Shown piece after piece: positions 1 through 6,937 of a stretch of DNA of 8,776 nt. Position 1 is the first letter of the stretch. Each line of letters opens with the position of its first letter. The notes under the pieces were generated by a model that was given only the letters and a program-made list of their open reading frames with translations, was not told where the DNA came from and did not search any database. The DNA is taken from assembly GCA_041311015.1 (NCBI GenBank), contig JBFYKG010000060.1, forward strand, positions 1 through 8,776. The letters are read 5' to 3'. A program made the translations under genes and the position numbers. This DNA comes from Fluviibacter sp041311015 (lineage in GTDB: Bacteria; Pseudomonadota; Gammaproteobacteria; Burkholderiales; Rhodocyclaceae).

Positions 1-209
1 TCAAAGAGCGGTGGCCCGCCCAGCCAGCCGGACAAAAACCAGAACAGCTTATCGCGGGAGGTGCTCATATCTTGCGGATGCATGGCGCGGATACCGGCAA
101 AGCGGTCATCCAGTGTCATCAGATCATAAAAGTCGTCCACCAGTGCCCGGACGCCGGATTCGCCGCCCAGTAGTTCGTAGTAGGTCTGATCAACGCGTGG
201 TACCACCAT
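1..209 (-). CDS. Group II truncated haemoglobin, N-terminal part (C-terminus beyond left edge)
   Basis: This is the first 69 residues of a 2-over-2 globin of the group II (TrHbO/GlbO, YjbI-like) family, a cytoplasmic haem protein that binds O2 or reacts with NO and peroxides. The sequence shows YELLGGESGVRALVDDFYDLM (residues 11-31, quoted in part: YELLGG, then DDFYDLM), where Tyr28 is the likely B10 residue of the distal pocket. It continues with RFAGIRAMHP (36-45), where His44 aligns with the CD1 position, and then SRDKLFWFLSGWLGGPPLF (51-69), the typical E helix and GGP turn. The proximal His F8 and Trp G8 region would lie past the edge, so haem ligation cannot be confirmed here. ATG at 207-209 is preceded by AAGGG (complement of 216-220) at 6-nt spacing, a good ribosome binding site. 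The gene is divergent from mscL. The frame is open to the edge with no sign of damage. Assignment to the family is confident from the YELLGGE and GWLGGPPL signatures; the physiological ligand is unknown. Confidence 0.9.
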   Translation of the reverse strand, partial: MVVPRVDQTYYELLGGESGVRALVDDFYDLMTLDDRFAGIRAMHPQDMSTSRDKLFWFLSGWLGGPPLF

Positions 210-283
210 GACGTGCCCTTTGCCGGATTCCTGCAGGATAATGCAGACATTCTACTGGGCTGCCCCGCTTTATGGAGACACCA
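210..283. promoter_or_regulatory. Divergent intergenic region between the globin gene and mscL, with a 10-bp palindrome
   Basis: These 74 bp must carry the start signals of both genes. A perfect palindrome TCCTGCAGGA lies at 229-238. It overlaps GATAAT at 237-242, a five-of-six match to a sigma70 -10 box pointing toward mscL, but I see no convincing -35 at the right distance. For the opposite direction TAGAAT (complement of 249-254) is a possible -10, again without a clear -35. The mscL ribosome binding site GGAG is at 274-277. The promoter calls are weak; the palindrome is directly visible but short. Confidence 0.35.
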
Positions 284-736
284 ATGATCAAGGACTTTTT
301 AAAATTTGCGATTCGCGGCAACGCCGTCGACATGGCGGTTGGTATCGTGATCGGTGCCGCTTTCGGCACCATCGTCACCAGTCTGGTCAGCGATGTGCTG
401 ATGCCGCCGCTGGGGTTACTGCTTGGTGGCCTGGATTTTTCGAGTCTCTTTATCGTACTCAAGGAAGGCACCCCGCCCGGCCCCTACGCCACACCCGCCA
501 TTGCCAAAGCCGCCGGGGCCGTCACGCTCAACTACGGTCTGTTTGCCAACGCGATGGTCAGCTTTTTCATCATTTCATTTGCTGTCTTCTGGGTGGTCAA
601 GGCCTACAACAAGGCGGCTGACCAGCTGATCCCCAAAGAAGAAACCGAACCGAGTACCAAAGCCTGTCCCGAGTGCTGTACCCAGATCCCGCTGGCCGCA
701 CGGCGCTGCCCGGCCTGCACCTCAACGCTTGACTGA
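284..736 (+). CDS. mscL: Large-conductance mechanosensitive channel MscL with C-terminal zinc-ribbon-like tail
   Basis: MscL forms a homopentameric inner-membrane pore that opens under high membrane tension and releases solutes on hypo-osmotic shock. The 150-residue product begins MIKDFLKFAIRGNAVDMAVG, the conserved amphipathic N-terminal helix leading into TM1 (about 14-45, with the glycine-rich gate IVIGAAFGTIV and the DVLMPPLG end). A periplasmic loop (about 50-80) is followed by TM2 (about 85-108, NAMVSFFIISFAVFWVVKAYN). The start at 284 matches the family N-terminus and has GGAG at 274-277 with 6-nt spacing. An in-frame ATG at 272 would add only METP and overlaps that ribosome binding site, so it is less likely. 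The C-terminus differs from the E. coli helical bundle: residues 128-145 read CPEC...CPAC (Cys128, 131, 142, 145, plus Cys132), the pattern of a small zinc ribbon. This makes the protein a little longer than the 136-residue E. coli form. The last 15 bases overlap the convergent ygiQ gene. Confidence 0.96.
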   Translation: MIKDFLKFAIRGNAVDMAVGIVIGAAFGTIVTSLVSDVLMPPLGLLLGGLDFSSLFIVLKEGTPPGPYATPAIAKAAGAVTLNYGLFANAMVSFFIISFAVFWVVKAYNKAADQLIPKEETEPSTKACPECCTQIPLAARRCPACTSTLD

Positions 737-2968
737 GCGACGCCCTGCTCCGGGCGCCTTCGCCCTGGGGCCTGCCGGGCGTGTGCCAACTTTGCTGCCC
801 GTATTACCCGACGTTCCCGGCTTACGGATACCGGCAGTCTGACGGGTGGGCGCGTGCATATGGTCACGGGCTGTTCTGGGTTCGGCACGCCCTCGGGCAT
901 TCTCAAATCCCTTCGGTTGCCACGCCGGAATCAGCTGCTTTTTACCATTGCCGATCAGGTCACTACGTCCCATGGCGTTAAGCGCCTCGCGCAGCAGCGG
1001 CCAGTTGGCCGGATCGTGATAACGCAAAAATGCCTTGTGTAGCCGACGGCGACGCCCTTCACGGATCACCTCGACATCCTCGCCCCCACCCTTCAGGCCC
1101 CGGAGCGGGTTCTTACGCGTGTGGTACATCGTCGTTGCCAGTGCCATCGGCGTGGGCAGGAAGGTCTGGACCTGATCGAGCCGGAAGTTATTGCGTTTGA
1201 GCCACAGCGCCAGATTGAGCATGTCTTCATCACGGGTGCCGGGGTGTGCCGCAATAAAGTACGGAATCAGGTACTGCTCCTTGCCGGCGGCACGTGAGGC
1301 AGCTTCAAAAAGTTGTTTGAAACGCTCATAGGCACCGATGCCCGGTTTCATCATCTTCGAGAGCGGCCCGGCTTCGGTATGCTCCGGCGCAATCTTCAGA
1401 TAGCCGCCCACGTGGTGCGTCACGAGCTCCTTGATGTATTCCGGAGAACGCACGGCCAGGTCGTAACGTAAACCCGAACCAATCAGAATTTTCTTGATGC
1501 CCGGCAGCGCACGCGCTTTGCGGTAGAGCTGAATCAGCGGGCCATGATCGGTATTGAGGTTGTCGCAGATATCCGGGAACACGCACGAGAGCTTACGGCA
1601 CGACGACTCGATCTTCGGGTCCTTGCAGGTTAGCTGGTACATATTGGCCGTGGGGCCACCCAGGTCGGAAATGATGCCGGTAAAACCCGGCGTCTTGTCG
1701 CGGATTGCTTCGATCTCGCGCAGGATCGAATCCTCCGAGCGACTCTGGATGATGCGCCCTTCATGCTCGGTAATCGAACAGAAGGTACAGCCGCCGAAGC
1801 AGCCGCGCATGATATTGACCGAGAAGCGGATCATCTCCCAGGCCGGAATCTTCGCCTCACCGTAGGCCGGGTGCGGCGCACGCGCATACGGCAGATCAAA
1901 GACCGCATCCATCTCCGGCGTACTGAGCGGTAACGGTGGCGGGTTCAGCCAGACATGCCGCTCACCATGCGCCTGGATCAGCGGCCGCGCATTACCCGGG
2001 TTGGATTCCAGATGAAACACGCGCGAGGTATGGGCATACAGCACCGGATCATCCTTCACCTGTTCAAAGGATGGCAGCCGGATGGCCGTGTGCTGCCGCG
2101 CCTGGCGATGTGCCGCAATCGCATCCTTGCGCGGCATGATCTGCACCGGTTGCGCGCCATCGGGCGCTGCAGGTCTGGCGGCACCTGCTTCCATGGCATA
2201 CGGATCGGTATGCGGTTCAATGCGGCCGGGCCGATCGATCTGCGTCGAATCCACCACCTGCCAGTCTTCACCGGGCAACCAGCCCGGCGGGGTCATGAAC
2301 GCTGTGCCGCGCACATCACGGATCTGGCTGGCGCTCTCACCGCGGGCAAGACGATGCGCCACCTCCACCAGTGCGCGCTCGGCGCTACCGAAAATCAGCA
2401 GGTCGGCCTTGCTATCAGGCAGCACCGAACGGCGCACCTTGTCCGACCAGTAATCGTAATGTGCAATGCGCCGTAGGCTGGCTTCAATCGAGCCAATGAT
2501 CACCGTGGTATCGGGATACGCCTCACGGGCCCGCTGGCTATAGACCACCACCGCGCGATCCGGCCGCTTGTTGGGTGCCCCATCGGGCGTATAGGCATCG
2601 TCGGAGCGGATCTTGCGATCCGAGGTATAGCGATTGACCATCGAATCCATGTTGCCGGCCGTGATGCCGTAAAACAGTTTGGGCTTACCCAGACGCCGGA
2701 AGTCTTCGGCCGAGTGCCAATCCGGCTGGCTGATGATGCCCACGCGGAAACCCTGCGCCTCCAGCAGTCGGCCTACCAGGGCCATGCCAAAACTCGGATG
2801 ATCAATGTAGGCGTCACCCGTCACCAGAATGATGTCGCACTCATCCCAGCCGAGTTGGTCCATCTCGGCACGGGACATGGGTAGAAATGGCGCCGTCCCA
2901 AAGCGTTGCGCCCAGTACTTGCGGTAACTGAAGAGCGGCTTCGGCGGCGCCGAAAAGTCAATCGACAT
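722..2968 (-). CDS. ygiQ: YgiQ family radical SAM protein
   Basis: This 748-residue protein is close in length to E. coli YgiQ (about 739). The N-terminal region (about 12-110) has the family signature RKYWAQRFGTAPFLPMSRAEM and GDAYIDHPSFG (51-61), a cobalamin-binding-like domain. The radical SAM core follows, with the iron-sulfur cluster motif CFGGCTFC (Cys390, 394, 397, CxxxCxxC) in NIMRGCFGGCTFCSITEHEG. Next come the barrel strands around ISDLGGPTANMY and KILIGSGLRYD. The end (about 690-748) is a low-complexity tail rich in Arg, Lys, Gly, Ala and Pro. Family members are expected to bind a 4Fe-4S cluster and cleave S-adenosylmethionine; the substrate is not established and I do not assign one. 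ATG at 2966-2968 starts 14 nt after the radA stop, with a modest GGA ribosome binding site, so the gene is probably co-transcribed with radA and alr. Its stop (722-724) lies inside mscL. No frame disruption is seen. Confidence 0.95.
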   Translation of the reverse strand: MSIDFSAPPKPLFSYRKYWAQRFGTAPFLPMSRAEMDQLGWDECDIILVTGDAYIDHPSFGMALVGRLLEAQGFRVGIISQPDWHSAEDFRRLGKPKLFYGITAGNMDSMVNRYTSDRKIRSDDAYTPDGAPNKRPDRAVVVYSQRAREAYPDTTVIIGSIEASLRRIAHYDYWSDKVRRSVLPDSKADLLIFGSAERALVEVAHRLARGESASQIRDVRGTAFMTPPGWLPGEDWQVVDSTQIDRPGRIEPHTDPYAMEAGAARPAAPDGAQPVQIMPRKDAIAAHRQARQHTAIRLPSFEQVKDDPVLYAHTSRVFHLESNPGNARPLIQAHGERHVWLNPPPLPLSTPEMDAVFDLPYARAPHPAYGEAKIPAWEMIRFSVNIMRGCFGGCTFCSITEHEGRIIQSRSEDSILREIEAIRDKTPGFTGIISDLGGPTANMYQLTCKDPKIESSCRKLSCVFPDICDNLNTDHGPLIQLYRKARALPGIKKILIGSGLRYDLAVRSPEYIKELVTHHVGGYLKIAPEHTEAGPLSKMMKPGIGAYERFKQLFEAASRAAGKEQYLIPYFIAAHPGTRDEDMLNLALWLKRNNFRLDQVQTFLPTPMALATTMYHTRKNPLRGLKGGGEDVEVIREGRRRRLHKAFLRYHDPANWPLLREALNAMGRSDLIGNGKKQLIPAWQPKGFENARGRAEPRTARDHMHAPTRQTAGIRKPGTSGNTGSKVGTRPAGPRAKAPGAGRRSVKR
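741..781. terminator. Two tandem GC-rich hairpins just after mscL (weak terminator candidate)
   Basis: Four bases past the mscL stop, CGCCC (741-745) pairs with GGGCG (752-756) across a 6-base loop. A second CGCCC (761-765) pairs with GGGCG (777-781). Neither is followed by a T run on either strand, so they are not classical intrinsic terminators, and both lie inside the coding sequence for the basic tail of YgiQ. They could slow or end mscL transcription, or they could be a by-product of GC-rich codons. Confidence 0.2.
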
Positions 2969-2982
2969 TGGTGTCCGGAACC

Positions 2983-4344
2983 CTAGAGTGCAAAGGCACG
3001 GTCAACGGCTTCGTCGAGCCGCCGGACGGCGATCACGGTCAGACCCGGTATGGGCGACTTAGGCGCATTGGCGGCCGGAATCAAGGCATGGGTGAAGCCC
3101 AGCTTGGCGGCCTCCTTCAGGCGTTCCTGCCCACGCGGCGATGGCCGCAGCTCACCAGTTAGGCCGACTTCTCCAAAGACACAGAGTTTCTGATCCAGCG
3201 GCTTATTCCGGAAAGACGACAGAATCGACAGAATCACCGCCAGATCCGCGGCCGGTTCGTTGATGCGCACCCCACCGACTGCGTTGACGTAGACGTCCTG
3301 ATCCGCACAATGAATCCCTACATGACGATGCAGTACGGCCAGCAACATCGACAGACGTTGTGATTCCAGGCCCACGGTCAGACGACGGGGGTTGCCCAGC
3401 GCCTGATCCACCAGCGCCTGCACTTCGACCAGCAAGGGCCGCGAGCCTTCCTGCGTGACCACAATCGACGAACCGGCGACCGGTTCGGGGTGACGCGACA
3501 AAAAGAGTGCCGACGGATTTGAGACGGCCTTGAGGCCCTTCTCCGTCATCGCAAAGACGCCAAGTTCATTGACGGACCCGAAGCGGTTCTTGAACGCGCG
3601 CACGAGGCGGAAGCTGGAATGCGTGTCGCCTTCGAAGTACAGCACCGTATCCACCATATGCTCCAGCACACGCGGACCGGCCAGCGCCCCATCCTTGGTG
3701 ACATGGCCAACAAACAGCAACGTGATGCCGTGTTGCTTGGCAAAGCGTGTGAGTTGCGCCGCACATTCGCGCACCTGGGCCACCGAGCCGGGCGCCGATG
3801 TCAGCGCCTCCGACCAGACAGTCTGGATCGAGTCGATCACCGCAACCCGCGGCTGTCGCGATTCCAGTGTGGCCAGAATTTTTTCGAGATTGATTTCGGC
3901 ATAGAGCGGCAATTCGGGTGCGTCAACATCCAGCCGCTGCGCGCGCAGGGCAATCTGTTCGGCGGATTCTTCACCGCTCACATACAGCACGGGCACACGG
4001 GTCGACACAGCGGCCAGACATTGCAGCAGCAGCGTACTCTTACCAATACCGGGGTCACCGCCGATCAGCACGACCCCGCCAGATACCAGACCGCCGCCCA
4101 GGACTCGATCGAACTCATCAATGCCCGAGCTCAGACGGGGTGCCTCGCGGGCTTCGACCTTGCCGAGGGGCTGGACACCACTTACAGGTGCCAGACTGGC
4201 AAAACGGTGCGTCGATGCCGCGGCCTTTTCGGCCACGGTTTCGACCAGCGTATTCCAGGCATTGCAATCCGGGCACTGCCCCTGCCATTTCGGCTGCGAG
4301 GACCCGCACTCGGTACAGGTGTACAGCGTCTTTGCCTTGGCCAT
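2983..4344 (-). CDS. radA: DNA repair protein RadA (Sms)
   Basis: RadA is a RecA-like hexameric ATPase and DNA helicase that drives branch migration and helps process recombination intermediates with RecA. The 453-residue product (E. coli RadA about 460) contains all expected parts in order. These are an N-terminal zinc finger CTEC...CPDC (Cys10, 13, 24, 27), Walker A GDPGIGKST (96-104, Lys102), Walker B VAVIDS (167-172, Asp171), the RadA-specific KNRFG motif (252-256), and a C-terminal Lon-protease-like domain (about 285-453) with VNAVGGVRINEPAADLA and GEVGLTGELRP. Family knowledge says the Lon-like domain serves as a scaffold and DNA-binding platform rather than a protease. The start ATG (4342-4344) lies 2 nt after the alr stop. 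AGGA inside the alr 3' end provides the ribosome binding site, which suggests translational coupling. All key residues are present. Confidence 0.98.
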   Translation of the reverse strand: MAKAKTLYTCTECGSSQPKWQGQCPDCNAWNTLVETVAEKAAASTHRFASLAPVSGVQPLGKVEAREAPRLSSGIDEFDRVLGGGLVSGGVVLIGGDPGIGKSTLLLQCLAAVSTRVPVLYVSGEESAEQIALRAQRLDVDAPELPLYAEINLEKILATLESRQPRVAVIDSIQTVWSEALTSAPGSVAQVRECAAQLTRFAKQHGITLLFVGHVTKDGALAGPRVLEHMVDTVLYFEGDTHSSFRLVRAFKNRFGSVNELGVFAMTEKGLKAVSNPSALFLSRHPEPVAGSSIVVTQEGSRPLLVEVQALVDQALGNPRRLTVGLESQRLSMLLAVLHRHVGIHCADQDVYVNAVGGVRINEPAADLAVILSILSSFRNKPLDQKLCVFGEVGLTGELRPSPRGQERLKEAAKLGFTHALIPAANAPKSPIPGLTVIAVRRLDEAVDRAFAL

Positions 4345-4346
4345 GA

Positions 4347-5486
4347 TCAGTCCTGCCAGCGCCGGGGCACCCGGGGCGACAACGCACAGAACAGTTCGTA
4401 CGCAATCGTACCGGCACTATCGGCGATCTCATCGGCCGGCAGACCCTCGCCCCAGAGCGTCACCGGGCTGCCCACGCGCGCACCGGGGATCTGCGTCACA
4501 TCACAGCAGAGCCGGTCCATCGAGACGCGGCCAGTCAGGGTCGTCCGCTCGCCATTCACGAGTATCGGCGTATCGCCGGTGGCATGCCTCGGGTAACCAT
4601 CGGCGTAGCCGCAGGCCACCACACCAATCCGCATCGGCCGGTCGGCCGTAAAAATGCCGCCATAACCGACCCGCTCACCTGCCTGGATGTCCTGAATCGC
4701 AATGAGTTCACTCCGCAACGTCATCACGGGTCGCAAATCAAGATCCGCGGCGGTTTTTCCCGGAACACCTGCGCCCCAGGGCGATGCCCCATAGAGCATG
4801 ATGCCCGGGCGCATCACGTCGCCGAGCGCGTCGCGCGTTGCCGGGCCGCTGAGTAAGGCCGCCGAGTTGGCAAACGATGTCCGCGCGGCCATCACGTCGG
4901 GCCAGGCCTGAGTCAGGCGGGCCAGCTGCCAACCGGTACCGCGCGCGTTGTCGGCATCGGCAAAGTGCGTCATCACCGTCACCGATGCCACCTGCGACAG
5001 CGACTGCAAACGCTCATGGGCCGAACGGGCATCCGCCAGCGCAATCCCCAGCCGGTTCATGCCGCTATTGAGCTTCAGAAATACGGGCACTGGTGCCGCC
5101 AGCGTCGCACAGGCCAGCGTTTCGATCTGATCCAGCCGGTGCACCACGGTCGTCAGACCCAGTGCTGCAAATTCAATGAGTTCGGTCGCGCTGTAAAAAC
5201 CTTCGAGCATCAGGATCGGCGCCTGATACCCGTGCTGACGCAGCATGCGGGCAGCCGCCAGTTCCAGTACCGCATAGCCGTCAACGGCCCCCTTCAGGGC
5301 AGCCGCAGTTTCCAAAAGACCGTGGCCATAGGCATCGGCCTTGATCACCCCCAGCACCTGCCCACCGGCAGGCGTCAGCGATCGGGCGCGCTGGCCATTG
5401 TGCGCCAGCGCCGCACGCGAAAACGTGGCAACGAGCGGACGGCCGTCAGCAGCAGCGGTTTGATTCGGATGAGACATCGGTGGCAT
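4347..5486 (-). CDS. alr: Alanine racemase, PLP-dependent
   Basis: Alr interconverts L- and D-alanine in the cytoplasm, supplying D-Ala for peptidoglycan. The 379-residue product has the PLP-binding motif VIKADAYGHG (47-56), in which Lys49 would form the Schiff base. KLNSGMNRLG (138-147) carries Arg145, which should contact the PLP phenolic oxygen. RVGYGGIF (272-279) carries Tyr275, the expected second catalytic base. The C-terminal beta domain contains GYADGYPRH and GRVSMDRL. The K138/R145 spacing agrees with the family. ATG at 5484-5486 is used here, but Met4 (5475-5477) is an equally plausible start; neither has a strong ribosome binding site and the first 15 residues are not conserved. 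The gene heads the alr-radA-ygiQ unit and is divergent from lplT. A catabolic DadX role cannot be excluded by sequence alone, but there is no dadA neighbour here. Confidence 0.97.
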   Translation of the reverse strand: MPPMSHPNQTAAADGRPLVATFSRAALAHNGQRARSLTPAGGQVLGVIKADAYGHGLLETAAALKGAVDGYAVLELAAARMLRQHGYQAPILMLEGFYSATELIEFAALGLTTVVHRLDQIETLACATLAAPVPVFLKLNSGMNRLGIALADARSAHERLQSLSQVASVTVMTHFADADNARGTGWQLARLTQAWPDVMAARTSFANSAALLSGPATRDALGDVMRPGIMLYGASPWGAGVPGKTAADLDLRPVMTLRSELIAIQDIQAGERVGYGGIFTADRPMRIGVVACGYADGYPRHATGDTPILVNGERTTLTGRVSMDRLCCDVTQIPGARVGSPVTLWGEGLPADEIADSAGTIAYELFCALSPRVPRRWQD

Positions 5487-5608
5487 GACCCGGATTCTAC
5501 CCGTTCAGGGCAGCCGATGCCCGGCCACGGTTGGAACAAAGGGTTAAGGGCAAACGCTATCCACAGGCCCGCAACATTGCGCCGCACAATCTTTTGTCAC
5601 GGGATTCA

Positions 5609-5617
5609 TGCTATAAA
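5609..5617 (+). promoter_or_regulatory. Extended -10 promoter candidate for lplT
   Basis: TGCTATAAA at 5609-5617 matches the extended -10 form TGnTATAAT with one mismatch in the hexamer. Such promoters can work without a good -35. TTGTCA at 5594-5599 resembles a -35 box, but its 12-bp spacing is too short to pair with this -10. The transcript would start near 5624, giving a leader of about 30 nt before lplT. Confidence 0.5.
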
Positions 5618-5632
5618 TCAGCCTGATTTTTA
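5612..5632. promoter_or_regulatory. 21-bp imperfect palindrome over the lplT -10 and start site (operator candidate)
   Basis: The arms are TATAAATCAG (5612-5621) and CTGATTTTTA (5623-5632) around a central C at 5622. Nine of ten base pairs are symmetric; only the third position (T5614 against T5630) breaks the symmetry. The element covers the whole candidate -10 hexamer and the expected start site, the classic position for a repressor. The near-zero spacer makes a stable RNA hairpin less likely than a dimeric protein site. The binding factor is unknown. Confidence 0.45.
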
Positions 5633-5654
5633 CAGGCAGGAAACACGCAAAAGC

Positions 5655-6920
5655 ATGCCGTTCGGGTTTTACATCATCATGGCGGCGCAGTTCTTTTCTG
5701 CGCTAGCCGACAACGCCTTACTGATTGCTGCCATTGCCGCCCTGCGGGAGATGCAGGCGCCGTCCGAGTACGAGCCGCTGCTCAAGACCAGCTTTACCCT
5801 CTCTTACGTCGTGCTTGCCGCGTTTGTGGGGGCTTTTGCCGATTCGATGCCCAAGTGGCGAGTCATGTTCATCAGCAACGCCATCAAGATCGTTGGCTGC
5901 GCCATGATGTTCTTTAGCGTCAACCCGCTAATCGCCTATGCCGTGGTCGGCCTTGGCGCCGCCGCCTACTCGCCGGCCAAGTACGGCATCCTCACCGAAT
6001 ACCTACCCCCCCGACTGTTGGTGGTCGCCAACGGCTGGATCGAAGGCCTGACCGTCGGCGCCATCATTCTGGGGGTGCTGGTGGGCGGGTTGCTGATCAG
6101 CCCCAATGTCGCCCAGACGCTCCTCAGCTTCGATATCCCCGTGGTTGAAACCGGGATCGATACCGTAGGTGAGGTCACGATTGCCATCGTCGGCGTGCTC
6201 TATGTGATTGGTGCCATCTTCAACCTCTACGTCCCCGATACCGGGGTGGATCACAAGGCGCTCAGCAAGAACCCCTTCTACCTCTTCCACGAATTCAACC
6301 ACTGCCTGAAGCTGCTCTGGCGTGACCGGCTGGGTCAGATCTCGCTGGCGGTGACCACCCTGTTCTGGGGTGCCGGTGCCACGTTACAGTTCATCGTCAT
6401 CAAGTGGGCCGAGGCCGCGCTCAATCTCGATCTGTCCAAGTCATCCATGCTGCAAGGCGTGGTCGCCGTGGGCGTTGCGGCCGGTGCCATCATGGCGGCC
6501 AAGCGCATCACGCTGCGTAAATCGGTCAATGTCATCCCGATGGGCATCGCCATGGGCTTCGTGGTGATGATCATGAACTTCGTCACCGACTTCTGGGTCG
6601 CCGTGCCGCTGCTTGTGGTCATCGGGTACCTGTCGGGTTACTTCGTGGTTCCCATGAACGCCCTGCTCCAGCATCGGGGCCACATTCTCATGGGCGCCGG
6701 ACACTCGATTGCCGTGCAGAACTTTAATGAGAATCTATCGATCCTCATGATGACCGGGCTCTACTACCTGATGATGCGTCTGGATATGTCGATCTTCACC
6801 GTCATCGTGCTCTTCGGCCTATTCGTCGCCGGCAACATGTACCTGATCAAACGGCGTTTCGAGGCCAACCAGCGCGTGTACGACGACGTCATCCACCTCG
6901 ACGACACCACTAGCCACTAA
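5655..6920 (+). CDS. lplT: Lysophospholipid transporter LplT (MFS)
   Basis: LplT flips lysophospholipids, mainly lyso-phosphatidylethanolamine, inward across the inner membrane so that they can be re-acylated. The 421-residue protein is almost wholly hydrophobic helices, consistent with about 12 membrane spans. Family signatures are AAQFFSALADNALL (10-23), an MFS motif-A-like GAFADSMPKWRV (59-70), GAAAYSPAKYGIL (101-113) and VPMNALLQHRGH (332-343). It is slightly longer than E. coli LplT (397), largely through a loop near 150-175. The reading frame is open far upstream, antisense to alr, but the conserved family N-terminus begins at the ATG at 5655, and no in-frame ATG, GTG or TTG occurs just upstream. 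AGGA at 5638-5641 is the nearest ribosome binding site, at a long spacing of 13 nt. In E. coli lplT is co-transcribed with aas, the acyltransferase partner. No aas, nor a fused acyltransferase domain, is seen here. Confidence 0.95.
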   Translation: MPFGFYIIMAAQFFSALADNALLIAAIAALREMQAPSEYEPLLKTSFTLSYVVLAAFVGAFADSMPKWRVMFISNAIKIVGCAMMFFSVNPLIAYAVVGLGAAAYSPAKYGILTEYLPPRLLVVANGWIEGLTVGAIILGVLVGGLLISPNVAQTLLSFDIPVVETGIDTVGEVTIAIVGVLYVIGAIFNLYVPDTGVDHKALSKNPFYLFHEFNHCLKLLWRDRLGQISLAVTTLFWGAGATLQFIVIKWAEAALNLDLSKSSMLQGVVAVGVAAGAIMAAKRITLRKSVNVIPMGIAMGFVVMIMNFVTDFWVAVPLLVVIGYLSGYFVVPMNALLQHRGHILMGAGHSIAVQNFNENLSILMMTGLYYLMMRLDMSIFTVIVLFGLFVAGNMYLIKRRFEANQRVYDDVIHLDDTTSH

Positions 6921-6937
6921 CGGCGGTCAGCAGCGGC

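Larger units (their letters stand above)
5487..5654. promoter_or_regulatory. Divergent alr/lplT intergenic region (168 bp)
   Basis: This is the longest non-coding stretch in the window and must drive both divergent units. Toward lplT it holds an extended -10 and palindrome, described separately. Toward alr I see only TAGAAT (complement of 5494-5499), which sits too close to the start codon to be convincing. A small inverted repeat GGGCA / TGCCC occupies 5508-5512 and 5518-5522. CTATCCACA at 5557-5565 is one mismatch from a DnaA box but stands alone. No small gene or RNA is recognisable. Confidence 0.6.

Noticed and set aside
1955..2476. 173-codon plus-strand open frame antisense to ygiQ
   Set aside because: It is opposite a well-conserved part of YgiQ and has shadow-type composition.
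3619..4596. 325-codon plus-strand open frame antisense to radA and alr
   Set aside because: It crosses two well-supported genes, has a His/Arg/Gln-rich composition typical of antisense frames in GC-rich DNA, and shows no recognisable domain.
5494..5499. TAGAAT as a -10 box for alr
   Set aside because: It ends 8 bp from the start codon, which would leave almost no leader, and no -35 is found at 16-18 bp.
5557..5565. DnaA-box-like CTATCCACA in the alr/lplT spacer
   Set aside because: A single 8-of-9 match without a cluster of boxes, an AT-rich unwinding element or replication genes does not support an origin.
5594..5599. TTGTCA as a -35 for lplT
   Set aside because: Only 12 bp separate it from TATAAA, too short for sigma70; the extended -10 explains the promoter better.
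4965..5654. Long plus-strand open frame, about 230 codons, in phase with lplT and antisense to alr
   Set aside because: The conserved LplT N-terminus starts at 5655. The upstream translation is Arg/His/Gln-rich with no family resemblance and mirrors the GC-rich alr codons.
6921..6937. Possible bidirectional terminator between lplT and udg
   Set aside because: The 17-bp gap has no stable inverted repeat or T run that I can see.
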